Origin: Cephalotrichum gorgonifer
Lineage: Eukaryota > Ascomycota > Sordariomycetes > Microascales > Microascaceae
NCBI GenBank assembly: GCA_900312665.1
Contig: ONZQ02000005.1
Coordinates: 1,591,077 to 1,655,076 of the forward strand
DNA: 64,000 nucleotides
Direction of reading: 5' to 3'
A program made the translations under genes and the position numbers. Position 1 is the first letter of the stretch. Every line of letters begins with the position of its first letter. Below are positions 12,361-24,448 of the stretch, piece by piece. The notes under the pieces were generated by a model. The model was not told where the DNA came from. It saw nothing but the letters and a program-made list of their open reading frames with translations, and did no database searches.

Positions 12361-12620
12361 CTCCAACAGGTGCAGGTGCTATGCTTTTTTCTGCCTTCGT
12401 ACCTGAATACTTCGTGGTTATTTATGGGACGATAGTTATAGTAGTCGGACGCGACGCAAGAACACGAGCCTGATGTTTATCGACCAGACAGCCTCGAATA
12501 TAAAGCGATTCGTATGACGATGTTTTTTTATTCCTTCGGGCTATACCCCTTAGGTAACTCAGTAGACAGGGAAGTAAGAAAACCCTACCTGAGAAGCTCG
12601 AACATCATCCAACCGAAATC

Positions 12621-12708
12621 GCGATGATAGCTCAGCTGGGAGAGCGCCAGACTGAAGAGGTTCTCATCAGGCTCCTGGAGGTCCCCGGTTCAAGCCCGGG
12701 TCGTCGCA
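12621..12708 (+). tRNA. tRNA-Phe: tRNA-Phe(GAA) with short intron
   Basis: Acceptor GCGATGA pairs with TCGTCGC; discriminator A. The D arm is AGCTCAGCTGGGAGAGC. The anticodon stem is CCAGA and the loop begins CTGAAGA, so the anticodon is GAA. The ~16-nt intron lies after the anticodon. The lower 3' stem reads CCTGG, leaving one A-C mismatch. T arm CCCGGTTCAAGCCCGGG. A T-run follows. Confidence 0.95.
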
Positions 12709-12945
12709 TTTCTCTTTTGCAGAGTTTTCTTTTTATTCTGTCGTTCTGAGGGTACTTGAGGTAGTAGATAGAGTGACTCAAAATCACGCAAAACTCCCGC
12801 GAAATATATGTACTCCTAGGTAGTTTGCCTTGCTATTCAAGTTTTTGTGAGGTTTTGCTCTCTCTCTGGTCCTTGTTTCTCTTACTCTTCCCGATAGGGA
12901 ACTCAACCGGCACTAGGGTCCCGGATGTCACACCAAACACAAGAC

Positions 12946-13033
12946 GCGATGATAGCTCAGCTGGGAGAGCGCCAGACTGAAGAAGCTTCTATCAGGCTCC
13001 TGGAGGTCCCCGGTTCAAGCCCGGGTCGTCGCA
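12946..13033 (+). tRNA. tRNA-Phe: tRNA-Phe(GAA) with short intron, second copy
   Basis: Same exon sequence as the copy 325 bp upstream, in the same orientation; only a few intron bases differ (AGCTTCTATCAGG instead of GGTTCTCATCAGG). This suggests a local duplication. A T-rich stretch follows. Confidence 0.95.
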
Positions 13034-13643
13034 GCTTTTTGCATGTTTCTCCAATTTCTTTTTTTGGTTCCGTACTGTTTTTCTTTTTAGGAGAAGAGGG
13101 TCTATACGTCTTACCCTAAACACAGTTAAGAGGACTTGTATTGAAATGACGGTGGGCTTAATGCTGTCCTGTGTATATCCAACTATTAACGAAGAACATA
13201 AGACACAAACAGGTATCTTGTCTCTGCCATAGGTGTATATCATGACTGGTTTCACCCCAACGACCTGACCTAACCCCACCTTTCGGTAGTCGGCGCCGGG
13301 ATCTATAACTGGTCTGCCGTCAGGTGAGATACGCTATTTCTGTCTTACCCAGAGGTGGCTTGAATTCCACCTAATACCTTGCATCTATAACTAGACCTGT
13401 ACACTGAGAGGACCTCGATTCCATAAACCCAACAGACATTCCTGTCTATACAGCGAGGAGCTTTCTACCTATAAAGACAATCGTTAGTATAACCTCGTTG
13501 AAGGATCTCCATATTCAGTAAGATAGACTTCCTGACCATTAAGTCAGTCAGGGAGCTAGGTAGCGATGAATTTTTCAGATGCGATGGGTTCGGGAACATG
13601 ATAGTGAATAGCGCAACCGCTTTCAACCTCGCCATAACCCGCA
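13034..13643. other. intergenic region between tRNA-Phe and tRNA-His
   Basis: Nothing supportable seen beyond T-rich Pol III terminator-like sequence just after the tRNA-Phe gene. Confidence 0.5.
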
Positions 13644-13715
13644 GCCTTAGTAGTATAGTGGTTAGTACATCACTTTGTGGCAGTGAAAACGGACGTTCGA
13701 TTCTTCCCTGGGGCA
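13644..13715 (+). tRNA. tRNA-His: tRNA-His(GTG), no intron
   Basis: 72 nt. Acceptor GCCTTAG pairs with CTGGGGC through several G-U pairs; discriminator A. D arm GTATAGTGGTTAGTAC. Anticodon stem TCACT/AGTGA encloses TTGTGGC, giving GTG. The T loop is TTCGATT; the T stem has one mismatch (GGACG/CTTCC). A long T-run follows. The weak acceptor and T stems leave open a slightly degenerate copy. Confidence 0.85.
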
Positions 13716-14093
13716 GCAATATTCTTTTTTTTTCTTATTTGTGTTTGTGATTGGTGCATGGAACTTCGGCACTAAATCGACCATGAAATGTTCCATCAAA
13801 TAGGGCAGACTAGTCGGGGGCCTCGGAGGATCCCTATATGGGTACTAGGTATTCTACGCCTCGGTTCGTAGGCTTTTGGCTGCTAGTGTGTTTATCCTCT
13901 CAAACGCCGTCATTACCTACCCCCAAGAGCACTTAAACCACTTATTTGACGCCCGTGCTACTGTGTTTTGTCTTGGTAGTAGGAGATCACCGTGTGGGTT
14001 ATGCAGGTGGGCAGGAGAAGGCTGGGAGTTGCGAACATAAGAGACTGAAATAAGGAATTAGACTGACAAAATAGGCAAAAAGGACGAAACAAG
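13716..14093. other. intergenic region between tRNA-His and tRNA-Pro
   Basis: Nothing supportable seen. Confidence 0.5.
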
Positions 14094-14209
14094 GGGGCCA
14101 ACCGGGAATTGAACCCGGGACCTCTCGCAATTTAGTTATTTGATGTGGATCAGATAACATGCTAAGGGTGTTACCCTAAGCGAGAATCATACCGCTAGAC
14201 CATCGGCCC
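14094..14209 (-). tRNA. tRNA-Pro: tRNA-Pro(AGG) with ~44-nt intron, third copy
   Basis: Exons match the copies at 2904 and 4418. The intron again keeps a hairpin (GTTATTTGAT with ATCAGATAAC on the plus strand, one G-U). Discriminator C is at 14094. Confidence 0.95.
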
Positions 14210-14658
14210 TTTTTGTTGATGGAAATACAGGAGCGCCTGGGGCTTGAGTGCGAATGAGCTCCAGTTCCTTCCTAGCCGCACTGATGGTATCTCCAAACAC
14301 TATATTCTCCCTGTCGCAGAGTCATCGCTCTGCCCCTCTCCTATGGTATGTCACTGATCTCGATAATGTTCATGTTGAGGATGTGTGTCACGGTAGCCTT
14401 CAAAGGCGTTGAATTGGTACTCATAATCGTAAATTCATGGTTGGTCGAAATGTGCCGAGGTCAAATTTAAAGATCCAGGCCGTGTGCTCCTCCATGCATG
14501 AGAACATAGGCCTCTTCAGCCCATTCTGCTCTGAAATGGAAACTAGCATGCTAATTTAGTTAAAGAAAAAACGTCTCAGTCTTCCCACTAGGGGGCTAAC
14601 TGTTGTAGAAAATACCCGCCTAAACACCCATCTTAATCATAACCCCCAGTTTATTACA
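14210..14658. other. 3' flank of the GHKL-ATPase gene
   Basis: No gene seen. This region is downstream of the minus-strand ATPase stop codon at 14659 and upstream of the minus-strand tRNA-Pro. Confidence 0.5.
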
Positions 14659-17600
14659 TCATTCCTCCTCTGGTATGGGCTGCCGCTTCTCAGTAGCCTT
14701 TCCCTTTCCCTTGTATTTTGGAAGATCGTCAACTCCCCGGTAATCGTCGCGCTCTCGAATCTGAATGGAATCGAACCCGGTCTCACTGGCCGAGGCAGCG
14801 TCCCCACGTTTCCTGGCGCGGAGATTAAGCGTCGCCTGGTATGTCGTGCGGGTTTTCAGGAGGATCTGGCCGTCTTGGAAAAGATCCCACGGGTCGGCGA
14901 GGAACCTAATCTTGGGCTCTGCACGGAGGTCTGAGATCTCGACGAGTACGGAGACGTCTTTCGAAGGGGCTTGTATTGATCGGTCTGGGTAGCTGTGCAC
15001 CGAGTATTTGCGTGCCTGTATGTGACATCTGGTATTAGCATCGTTGGTTCAGAGGAAAACAAAACACTGCGAGCTTGGACGTAGTATCCTGACTTACCCT
15101 GTCCAGTTCTGCCTGCGTCATAATGAAGGACTCCCCATCAGCGACCTTGACGTCTAGATGGTATACCAGCCTCGTGTAACCCTGCGCATGCCCGGGTAAC
15201 CCTTCGAGGCGCATCAGGAAGGCGCTAAACCTCCCGTCCGTATCTGGGAATGAAAACGCCGCCAGATCCTCGCTCTTCTTCGCGCGGTGAGCCTTCCACA
15301 TAGATCCCTTGTCGTATTGAGACCCTAGAACAACGGACAGGATGTCCGAGACCTAAAGGCGGTGGGTTAGCAACTTTATTACCGTTCACTTGCTTAAGTT
15401 CATCAGGGGATCGTACCATAGACTCTCCGGTCTGGGAATCGCGCTGAACCTTCGACTTGAAGCGATCAAGGAAGCTAGGTGGGGCCACCGGCCTCCCCAG
15501 TACACTGTCGTGCATCTGGACGAACTCCAGCTTGGTGAGCTCGCCCTGGATGGCGGTCCATGTAACACCGCCAGAGAAAGAACGGGGCTCGACTGGCCGA
15601 CCAATGGCATTCTGGGCCGACCTATCGATCGCCAAATCATAGGACGGCAGAGAGCTGGAAGGGCCATCGCCGGCGAAGAACGCGGGGGAAAACCGTTTGC
15701 CACCGAGAAGCCTGGAGAGCCGAGACTCGCCGCCAAGACGCGAGCTGCCGGCCTTGTTCGGCATCGGGGGGTATTGTACAGGTGCGTACACGACATCTCC
15801 TTCTACTTCCCACTCGCTTCCCTCGCCTTCGCCCCTTTCCTCGAGAAGAGGGGCGATTCCCCTGGATTCGAAGAGCTCTTCCACCCTTGCCTCGGGCGCC
15901 GTGATAGCAGCGATAAGGAGATCGCGGTGCTCCGCGGGGACGTTGAAGAAGTTCCGAAGATCCTCGGATAGCTCATAGGGATACTGATTCTCCTCGTAGC
16001 CGCTTCGCAGATAGATGCGTAGCCCCCCAGTATAGTCGCTTTCGATAAACGCATCACCGTCGGCGACCTTGCTGGTGATGCGTTGGAGCCCTAAATTTAC
16101 GTACCAGTACTGGACTATTCCGCGAGCAAGGAAGACATTTACAGCGCTAAACTTCTCACGTATGTGCTGTTTGTCCGGTTGGTCGTCCAACATGAGCCTG
16201 TTCCGTGGCCTTAGTAAACATCGAAGCGACAGAAGTGGAATCAAGGGACGGCGATGGCATCCTACCGAAAGAAGTACTTGCTCCGCTCCCGGTACCTCTC
16301 TGTAAGTTCTCGATTGAAGGTCGCTCCTCCGTGCGTCTCTGTTATCGGCTTCGCTGACTCGCTAAGGAATCTGTCTTGTAGGTCCATCGCTCTTAGGAAG
16401 TCCTGAATTTTCAGGACGAACGCGCTCTCAAGCGCGAGAAGAGGCACAATGGGTTGAAACTGAACCCTGAGATTCTCCCTGTCGGCTATAAGCCATCGTT
16501 TCCCTCTGGAAATGGACGTTAACGCCGGGGTGCCCCCACCCGGCTGTGCTACTGGGAAAATGTAGAGACCCCTGATTTGTTTCTTTGTGCGCTCGTTGAG
16601 GTACCCGGCCTTGTGCTGGATCGCGAAGGCTACGAGGATCTTCTTGACGTGGGGCATGATGGGAGGCGGAAGCTTGAAGATCGCCTTGGCTTCGCGGATA
16701 TAATGTTCGACCGTGGCATTTTCGACGGCAAGGTGGGTGCGGAACAGGACCTCAAGGTCGGGGTACCATCTCTCAAGGCAAGCGGACTGGGTGAGCCACG
16801 GCGCGCCGCGCCAGAAGCACTCGTTCTGCGATACCCAGTTACCGCCACTACCTCCCTTTCCCGGGATGTAGATGAGTTTCTTTTCGCCGAAAGCTTCCCT
16901 GTGGAGTTGCATAAATATCAGCATACAAGGAGTAAAAAGGTAGGATGTGCCACGCCTCTTACCCTACTACAGCTCGGTGTTTGGTGTCTTGATCCAAGCA
17001 ATCTTCGATCTTGTGCATAAGTTGCTGAATTGCATCGACTGGTGATTTCTCGGCCTCCTTTATCGCACTCAGGCAGGCCAGATAGAATTCTACGGTCGCC
17101 GAAGTCCCCACGCCGAAGCACTCTAGGAGAGGTGTCCATCGAGCATCGTAAACATCAGGTATGTCCAAGAACGGCGCGGCTTCCCCCCCATACCCAAATT
17201 TGAGGTGGCCCAGGGGCATGTACGTAGAGCTGAGCTTTTCAAGCTTTCCCTTTCCTGTACATCGAACCTCGCGGTCACCCAGGTACTTCGTAAGCTTGTC
17301 GCGTTCGCTCTTGCTAAAAGAGCCGTTTTCGTCCTCTAGCCATCGGCGATAGAATTCCCAGCCATCCCTGAGTACAGCAAGCCATGCATTTTGGGGAAGG
17401 ACCCGCAGGAGGAGCAAAAAGTCGTCGTGGATGCTGCATTCTTTCGTGCCGACCAGGACGCTGTGGCTGGGGTCGAATAAACGTGGGTAGATGCTGACAT
17501 TGAAGTTCGTTTTCAGGTAGTCGGTCCACAACTCACCCTCAGATCCGCCGGCCGCAGCGTATCCAGGGTGTAGGAATCCGTACTTGGACATGGCCGACTT

Positions 17601-19628
17601 GGGGAGAAGGCCCGTGGCGGCACCATCAACGTCCGAAGGAAGATACATCTCAGAGCCCTTTCGGCAAGGGCCCACTTCCGCCGCCATCCAGAAGGTCATA
17701 ACATGGTCAGGTATGGTAGTATCTCGCGTCTTAAAGAGATATTGCGCGTGGGAAATTAGCACATCTGGTGATAGGTCGTCTGGCTTAAATCTAAAGCTTA
17801 GGTGTGTGGAGATTATGGCCTGTCGGATCGACGCTTCGGTGAGTTCCCGTGCGCCCAACTTGATGAAGAGTGCCTTGCGATCAGGGTCGGCGGCGGCGTT
17901 CGCGTCCACGATGTCAATATTGATTCCCTCCGGAGCTGCCGCAATGAACTGATTGTCCGCGAAGAAGACTTGCACCCCTGAGGAAACCCAGACGCCATTC
18001 CGAAGTGGGACCACGGGGAGGCTTTCTGATGTCAGAGGACAAGCATAGTTAGTTAACGCCTGAGCAAAGCAAGCGTGCCATTCACTTGACTTGGGAGCAA
18101 AGAATCGCGCCGGGCCTGGCTTTAACGCCGCAGCCATCTCTTTGTAGAAGAGTTCGACAGACATAACGTCCACAGATAAAACCTCTAGACTAGGCGCAGA
18201 TGCATCAGCGTAACTGGCGGAGAGAAATCTGTCGCGATTCTTGTCATTCATCGTAAAGGGGTAGCCACTCGGGTCCTTGAACTCCTTTGGCACTCTGACA
18301 ATGTTGCCAGGTTTCACCTTGCGTCCGGACTGGGCCTCTAAAACACACGATTCTCTCAGCTGGTCGAAGATCTGTTTTCGTAGGTCCTCGAAGAACTGAG
18401 GTTTGGCCTCATTCTTTGGGATATAATCGACCCAGGAGTAGCGCAGGCCATTGTTGAGGTTACCAAGGTATCTAACAGCATCTCTGTAGGCCACTGCAGC
18501 TGCAGAGGCCAATGCCAAGTTCCATGGGGAGTCGAGGTGAACATCATCGCGGTTGGCGGACAGGAGGAAGTCGGCCTGTAGGATGAATGGGAAGCCGGCG
18601 TCGCGTATTGGTAGGAATGCGTAGACATTCTGGTTCTGGACTACCGGACGCACCGGCTCGTCTTCGTTGACGTCGGTGTGAGGAAAGGCAAGCACAACCT
18701 CGGAACTCGAAATGCTTGGTCGGAGGACTTCTAGAGGTAACTTGTCTGCCAAATAACGCCAGACAAAGTAGTGCTTCCTCACTCCATTCCTCATCAGAAC
18801 CATCGTGGAAGCAGTCGTAGATGAATCGTCCTGTCGATTGAGAGCCTCCTTCTGACTGATAATCCCCTCTCGACTGAGAATCGTCTCAAAGGCGACATGA
18901 TTGGACTGGGGACCGGGCTTCACGTGGATTTCGAGCCTTCGTATTCGTCGAAGAAATAGTAGGGTCCGTTCGTCGTAGGATAGCAACTCTTCGACAATCT
19001 GGTTCTCGTCACAGTCCCCGTCCAGCTTCAACATGATAGATGACCTATGTCCCTCATGCGGCACTGGAAACTCGTCCCATATCGGCGCAATCATTCCGAG
19101 GTGTGCATCGCGGTCAAAGCGGAAAGAGTAGTGGCCCGATGAGATCCAGACGCTAGACGCGACCTTGAAGACGGCCTTGAAGCCGATGCCCTTCTCGCCG
19201 ACGAAACCGGCGCTCTTGCTCCGGCCGCTCTTGGTGCTCTGGCAGATACGGCAGATGGCCTCAACGTTCTTCTTCGAGAAGCCTCGCTCGTTGCAGTCAA
19301 CCTTTATCCAGCCAGCATAATAAGTGATGGATAGGGCTGGGACTGCGCCGTCGACGTAGTAGTTATCGTCTGCATTCTGGATCAACTCGAGAAGAAAGTG
19401 CGTTGATGTCTGGTACAAGTCATTGGACAAGCTACGTACTGGCCTGTGAGCGACGCCAGCGAAGGAGGAGGCGGGCGAGATATTAATCACTCACATTTTA
19501 AGAGCAGCTTCGAGATCTGCTGCGTTGCTCCCTATCTGGTCGGGGCCATCGCCGAGGCCCTTTTCCCGCCGGATACGACGGATGTGGTCCTCGGCTTCGC
19601 GGGCTGACTGCGGAAAATCAGCGTCCAT
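14659..19628 (-). CDS. GHKL (Hsp90-like) ATPase-domain protein, NO VEIN/sacsin-like
   Basis: Six exons: 19495-19628, 16963-19443, 16266-16898, 15417-16197, 15098-15352, 14659-15015. Together they give 1,546 residues. All five introns (51-82 nt) have matching phases and good signals, e.g. 15016-15097 GTAAGT..GCTAAT..CAG. The start is the ATG at 19628; the frame extends upstream only through non-ATG codons. Residues ~45-200 carry the GHKL ATP-binding fold: N-box helix LLELIQNADDN (the Mg-coordinating Asn), then the G1-type glycine box GFVGEKGIGFKAVF. The order charged N-terminus, QNADDN, long body is that of plant NO VEIN and of sacsin-type modules, shared by a fungal family of unknown role. 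The ~1,300-residue remainder shows no catalytic motif; the C-terminus is basic and disordered (KYKGKGKATEKRQPIPEEE). No signal peptide or membrane segment. Likely a cytosolic or nuclear chaperone-like ATPase. Confidence 0.83.
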
Positions 19629-20960
19629 GATTGCAACTTTCCTGCTCGCCGAGGTGTGCACCGTGGAGACCAGCAAAGAGTTTGGTGCAAAGCAAGGTCG
19701 ATCTTGGCTGCGAGGATGTGGTGAGGATCATTTTTATTAGCCGACAACGCGGGGATTGCCCACTACAAATGATAAGCACCCGGCCATAATAAGGCTGACC
19801 AGGCTAGCATCATTGGAGAGCGAGCGGCCCTCAATCTGTGTGGCGCGAATAGGTGTCCGAGGTTTAAGATTGCGGGGCGAAGTTCACTGCGCCCCATCAC
19901 GCAGGTCACCAGCAGGCATCAGTATTGTCCCTGTTTCCGCGGGCGAATATTACGCCGTCTACGGAGTTCGCTCGGTCAACCAATTGTTATTTAGTACGGG
20001 CCTCATTTCGCCTTGCGCTAGCAATAACGCCTAACACCCGGAAGTTTCCCACTAGACGATCACTTGGCCCAAATATTCCGAGATCCACTATTCGAGCAGG
20101 CCCAAACAAAATCAGACAATTTCTAAAAGGGGTTCGGACTTCGTTGACAGAAGACTGTAATGCTTGTACAGCCGGAAGGGATAGGACCAAAATACGTAAT
20201 TCTGGACGCTTCAGTTGAGACTGTTGCGCAGATGCAGAAATATAGGAGCGGGTATGGTATGTAGGGAGATAACAATTCAACATTATTCTACCTAGACTTT
20301 GGTAGCGGACGCCATGCTATGCCGTGCCTACATACTGCTGCTATAGTAAGGGGCGAACAGAGTAGGAAAGCATTTATTATCGATGAGGTATGGGTCTTAT
20401 AGAGCACAGGTAGGTTAGGTACCTGCCCCTTCGTTTGCGGCTAGCAATAACTCTCGTCTACATCGCCTCTCGGAGCTCTTCGGCACCAAGCGGTTTTGGC
20501 GCTCGGTATCGCCTCAAGCCTTCCAACTTCTCGGGTCGTACTTTGGACCTCACATTCCATGCGTAATACGTCAAATGTTACGAAGTCAAGCTTTTACACT
20601 GTAGATGAATTCTGAGTGGGCAAAGGCTATTTATGCTAGCTCTATTTGTATATACTTTCCCTCAGATACAGCACGAACTTTAATGGTCCGATGGTGATGC
20701 TGCCGAGAGACCCGAGCTGAACCGAGTAACTTCCTCCAGGTGACTTAATTCTTCATGCTTCTTTCAGCTCGTCAAGATACCTCGCCACATTTTTAGTGCA
20801 ATTATTCTCTCAACCATACACGATCGTCTGACCCCGAGCGGGGTCTTGACTTAATACGAGTACTATCGTACGTACAAAGGCATCACTTCCCCACGAACTT
20901 CTCAAAAGGATAGATGGAGCAAAAAAAAACACCCAGGAATAACGGCAAAAATAGAAATGA
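19629..20960. other. intergenic region upstream of the GHKL-ATPase gene
   Basis: No gene supported. It contains the promoter side of the minus-strand ATPase gene. No repeat or RNA gene was recognised before the tRNA-Arg. Confidence 0.5.
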
Positions 20961-21032
20961 TGATCTAGGCAGGGATCGAACCTGCAATCTTTTGATTCGT
21001 AGTCAAACGCCTTGCCATTGGGCCACTAGACC
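20961..21032 (-). tRNA. tRNA-Arg: tRNA-Arg(ACG), no intron
   Basis: 72 nt on the minus strand. Acceptor GGTCTAG pairs with CTAGATC (one G-U); discriminator A at 20961. D stem GCC/GGC. Anticodon stem TTTGA/TCAAA encloses CTACGAA, giving ACG. T arm GCAGG-TTCGATC-CCTGC. A T-run (RC of the A-run near 20924-20932) lies downstream. Confidence 0.95.
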
Positions 21033-21620
21033 GATCCATTTTGTGGGTACTCCTCAGGACCTCACCGAGCCCCAATTAGCCCAGCACTGACGGTGAGATC
21101 AATGGAGGTTATTTTGACTCGAAGCCTTTTAGCTTTTATGTAAGTACTTTTAACTTCATGGCGGGGGATTTAGCTCCATAGGGTTCATACCTTCTCACCC
21201 GTAGGTAGACCCGTAGTAGGCCTCGAACGCTCACTGAAGTTGGCTTCAGGTTACCCTCGTCAGCAACGCCATGACCCATCGAAATCCAACCTCGAAACCT
21301 CACGAGGCACCCAAGCATGACAGTCGTAGTATTAGAAGCAGAGATGCGCAGCTTCCATTTATGCTTACTACGGAATGTACCTAGATGTCCTACTTTCTTG
21401 CCTGACCATAGCTACGATTCTCCTTAGATTACCATGTAAACGCTGGAGACAGGGAGTAGAGGTCTAGTCAGTTGAGCCGTGAGATGTCTTCTTAACGAAA
21501 CCATTCATATAGCTGACATTCATGTAGGCTCCCACAGGTAACCAGGAGCACCCGTATGCTGCAAAGTCGGATTTCCATACCCGATGGATGTACCATACAG
21601 GCCGTTTCATGTTACCTGCG
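21033..21620. other. 3' flank of the alpha-L-fucosidase gene
   Basis: No gene supported. One minus-strand open frame (21136-21318) lacks family features. Confidence 0.5.
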
Positions 21621-24448
21621 CTATGCTAGAGTAATCGTATGTACGGAACCCTTGTCCCCATCTAGATGAATGAAGACTCCAGAGGCGCCATCACCGCTAT
21701 TTTGGATCGCCGTACCGTTGTTAGCACCGCCGACTGGTGTCTTTCCCAATGTAACGTAGGCAGAATTTCCCGCTTCCGAGGTGAGTGAAGCTGCTGTAAG
21801 CGTGCCATCGCTATCCCAGCTCAAGTCGACAACGAAACCACTCCGAGCACGCAGTCCCTTAGCGGAACCCCCGCCGTTGGCCGACCAGGTCTTGGGAAGG
21901 CTTGGCAAGAGTCTGATCAAAGGCAGCTTTCCCTTATCGCCCGTGTAGGCGGCTTGGAGTGCTGTGCTATTATCTGCGAGGGGCAAGACATTCTCGTGGC
22001 TCTGCAGCAGGGACTCGATCATAGCGGCTGGCACGCCGAGGCTGCCGTCGATTTGGAATGGAGCCGTGCCACCCATATTCAACATCGATCTGCCCCAAGA
22101 ACACTCGCCCATCTGAGTTGCTAGGCGCGAGTGAGCGATATCTGGAAGGAACATACGGCCAGCCAAGGCGATCGTCCAGACACGCGGCCAGCCGCATGGC
22201 CCTCCACCATTCCTGGTCCTGTCAGTGTCTTCTCTTATTGAATGTCGTAGTGACCGGGATTATAGCAAGTATTCGGTGTGACTTACTCAAGACGGTGCTC
22301 AAGGCTCGTGATTGCGGCCTTGAAGAGAGTCTGGTTGGCGGATGTGATGTGGTGGAGCGGATACAAGGGCACAAGATGTGACATGTGTCCATTTCCTGGG
22401 TTTGCCTGGGTGAAGGAACAAGACCTCGTTAGCAAATCCACTGGGGATACCGTCTTCGGCCGTGGCCGGAAAGGACACTATACCTCCTCAAAATCCTCCA
22501 TCCACTCGGCTATGCCGCCATACTGATTGAGCCTCAGTGGTGGCAACTTCTCGCGCATGTTGGAAACGCGTTTGGCAAACGCCTCGTCTTCTATCCCCAG
22601 GACGTCCTGAGCCTCCGGGATGAAACTAAATATCTCCCACAACAGCTCATTGTCGATTGTAGGGCCAGGGGAGACCGCTGCGGATTCACCACCACTACCA
22701 CCTGGCACCAAAAACGTGTTTTCAGGGGACGAAGATGGGTTCGTCACCATATAACCCTTATGCTCCGTGAGGAAGTTGAGGGCAAACTGTGCAACAGCCT
22801 TCAGTGTGGGGAACATATCCGCCAGCATATCCTTGTCTCCTGTGAAGCGATAGTGTTCGATAACGTGGGTAATCATCCACGTCGCGCCCATTGGCCAGAA
22901 GGTGCCCGGAGTGTAGTTGTCTTGAGGAGCCGAGTCCCCCCAAATATCCGTGTTGTGGTGTGTAACTGTTCCGCTGCAGTTGTACATGTCTGCCGCCACT
23001 ACAGCCCCCCTGCCGTTCATTGTTTTGAGGAGGTTGTTTAGCGGTGTTCTCAAATCAGATAGGCCTAGTTTACTCCCTATTAGCATCCCGGACGATCTAG
23101 GCACGAGCAACAATGTATGTGACGATTTTGCCACCCGTCTCGAAGATAAAAAAAACCACTCACCGGTAACCAAACTCGACCAATAATTCATCTCTACGGA
23201 TATACAGAATTAGCATCCGAAGCCCAGCAAAAGGGAAAGAAATGACTTACGCAAGTTGATATTGACCGTGTACTTAGACCCCCACATGGGACTGTAGTCG
23301 TCGTTCCAGATGCCCTGTAAATTTGGCGGCAAACTGAGGTCGTTGTCGCCAGATTCTGGTCTCGAAGACGCAATGAAGAGATAACGACCAAGCTGGAAAA
23401 ACAAGGAAGCCAGCTCGGGATCGAAGTTGTCAGGTGTGGTGTTATTCATCCGAGTTGAGGTCTTCAGAGACCTTTGCGAAGAGGTCGAATCTCCCAGATT
23501 TAGCGACATGCGACCCGCATACTCCTGGTAGTCGGCGACGTGAGCGGCCCGGATTTCATCGAAGCTCTTCGATACGGCCGATAGGTCAGATATGACGGCC
23601 TCCTTCGGGTCTGATTTGCGATAACTGGTCCATGATTGGAAGTAAACGGTTGCTTCGTCGGCGTTCTCGCAACGAACAGTGTCACCCAGCGTGGTCACTT
23701 TCCCGCCGGACGACGCTATGCGTGCTCCAGCGGCCCATTGGAGAGGATTCGCGTCTGGTGACTGACCACCCATTACGGTAGAATGCCCATTAGCAGGTTC
23801 GCTGTATCCTTGATAGCGGTTGAGGTCCGAACCTCTGTCTAGCCGGACTCGTAGGTTGATTGATCCGGGCTGATTAGCCGTGAGATGAATGGCAACTATA
23901 TCATCCGGGTAGCTGGCTAGATATTCTCGTTGATAGGTGACGTTCCCAGATGAGAAGTACGCCCCAGCTACACCGTCATCAACTCCAAGCCATCTTTCGT
24001 AATTAGCCGTTTCGCCACCTGGAAGGATCTGAACCAGCTGGAGGTTTCCCATCTTGTCGTAGTGGCGGGTGGACAACGGCGTTCCCGTATAACCCTGGAG
24101 ACCTAGTTCCTCGGCTTCCTTGTATCTTCCATCACTGATAGCCTCCTGCATCTCCCTGACTGTTGATAACCCATCGGGATTTACTCGACTTAGGAATGAC
24201 CCCGACCAGAATGAATTCTCGTTGATTCGGATGGATTCTGTTGACGGATTACCACTAAGCATGATGCCTATGCGGCCGTTCCCGACCGGATAGTATTCAG
24301 CAAAGGTGTCGCTTCCTCCAGCCTCATCATCCCATATTCTCCATGGGTTAGAGCTAGAGTTTGGCTGGCTGAGCTGCACCGCTTCGGCGAGGGCGAAGAA
24401 TTGGGTCGCCGCCAAAAAAGCCGTTACGGCGTAAGACAGGCTTGACAT
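21621..24448 (-). CDS. secreted glycoside hydrolase family 95 alpha-L-fucosidase
   Basis: Five exons: 23251-24448, 23164-23193, 22484-23064, 22287-22405, 21621-22218 (841 residues, close to the family's usual ~800). Introns are 57-99 nt, including a 30-nt micro-exon that encodes MNYWSSLVT. The ATG at 24448 begins a signal peptide (MSSLSYAVTAFLAATQFFALAEA). GH95 landmarks follow in order: WDDEAGGSDTFAEYYPVGNGRIG, the RINENSFWSG loop, GIWNDDYSPMWGSKYTVNINL joined across an intron to MNYW (the conserved Asn-x-Asn region), THHNTDIWGD, and AEWMEDFEE with the acidic catalytic-loop residues, then NPGNGHMSHLVPLYP. Role: inverting hydrolysis of terminal alpha-1,2-L-fucosyl residues, as in xyloglucan or glycans, outside the cell. 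The neighbouring secreted hydrolase and amylase fit a plant-material or host-glycan lifestyle. Confidence 0.95.

Noticed and set aside
3863..14209. CRISPR array, operon or prophage features
   Set aside because: Spliced genes and intron-bearing nuclear tRNAs show a eukaryotic genome; the repeated elements here are tRNA genes.
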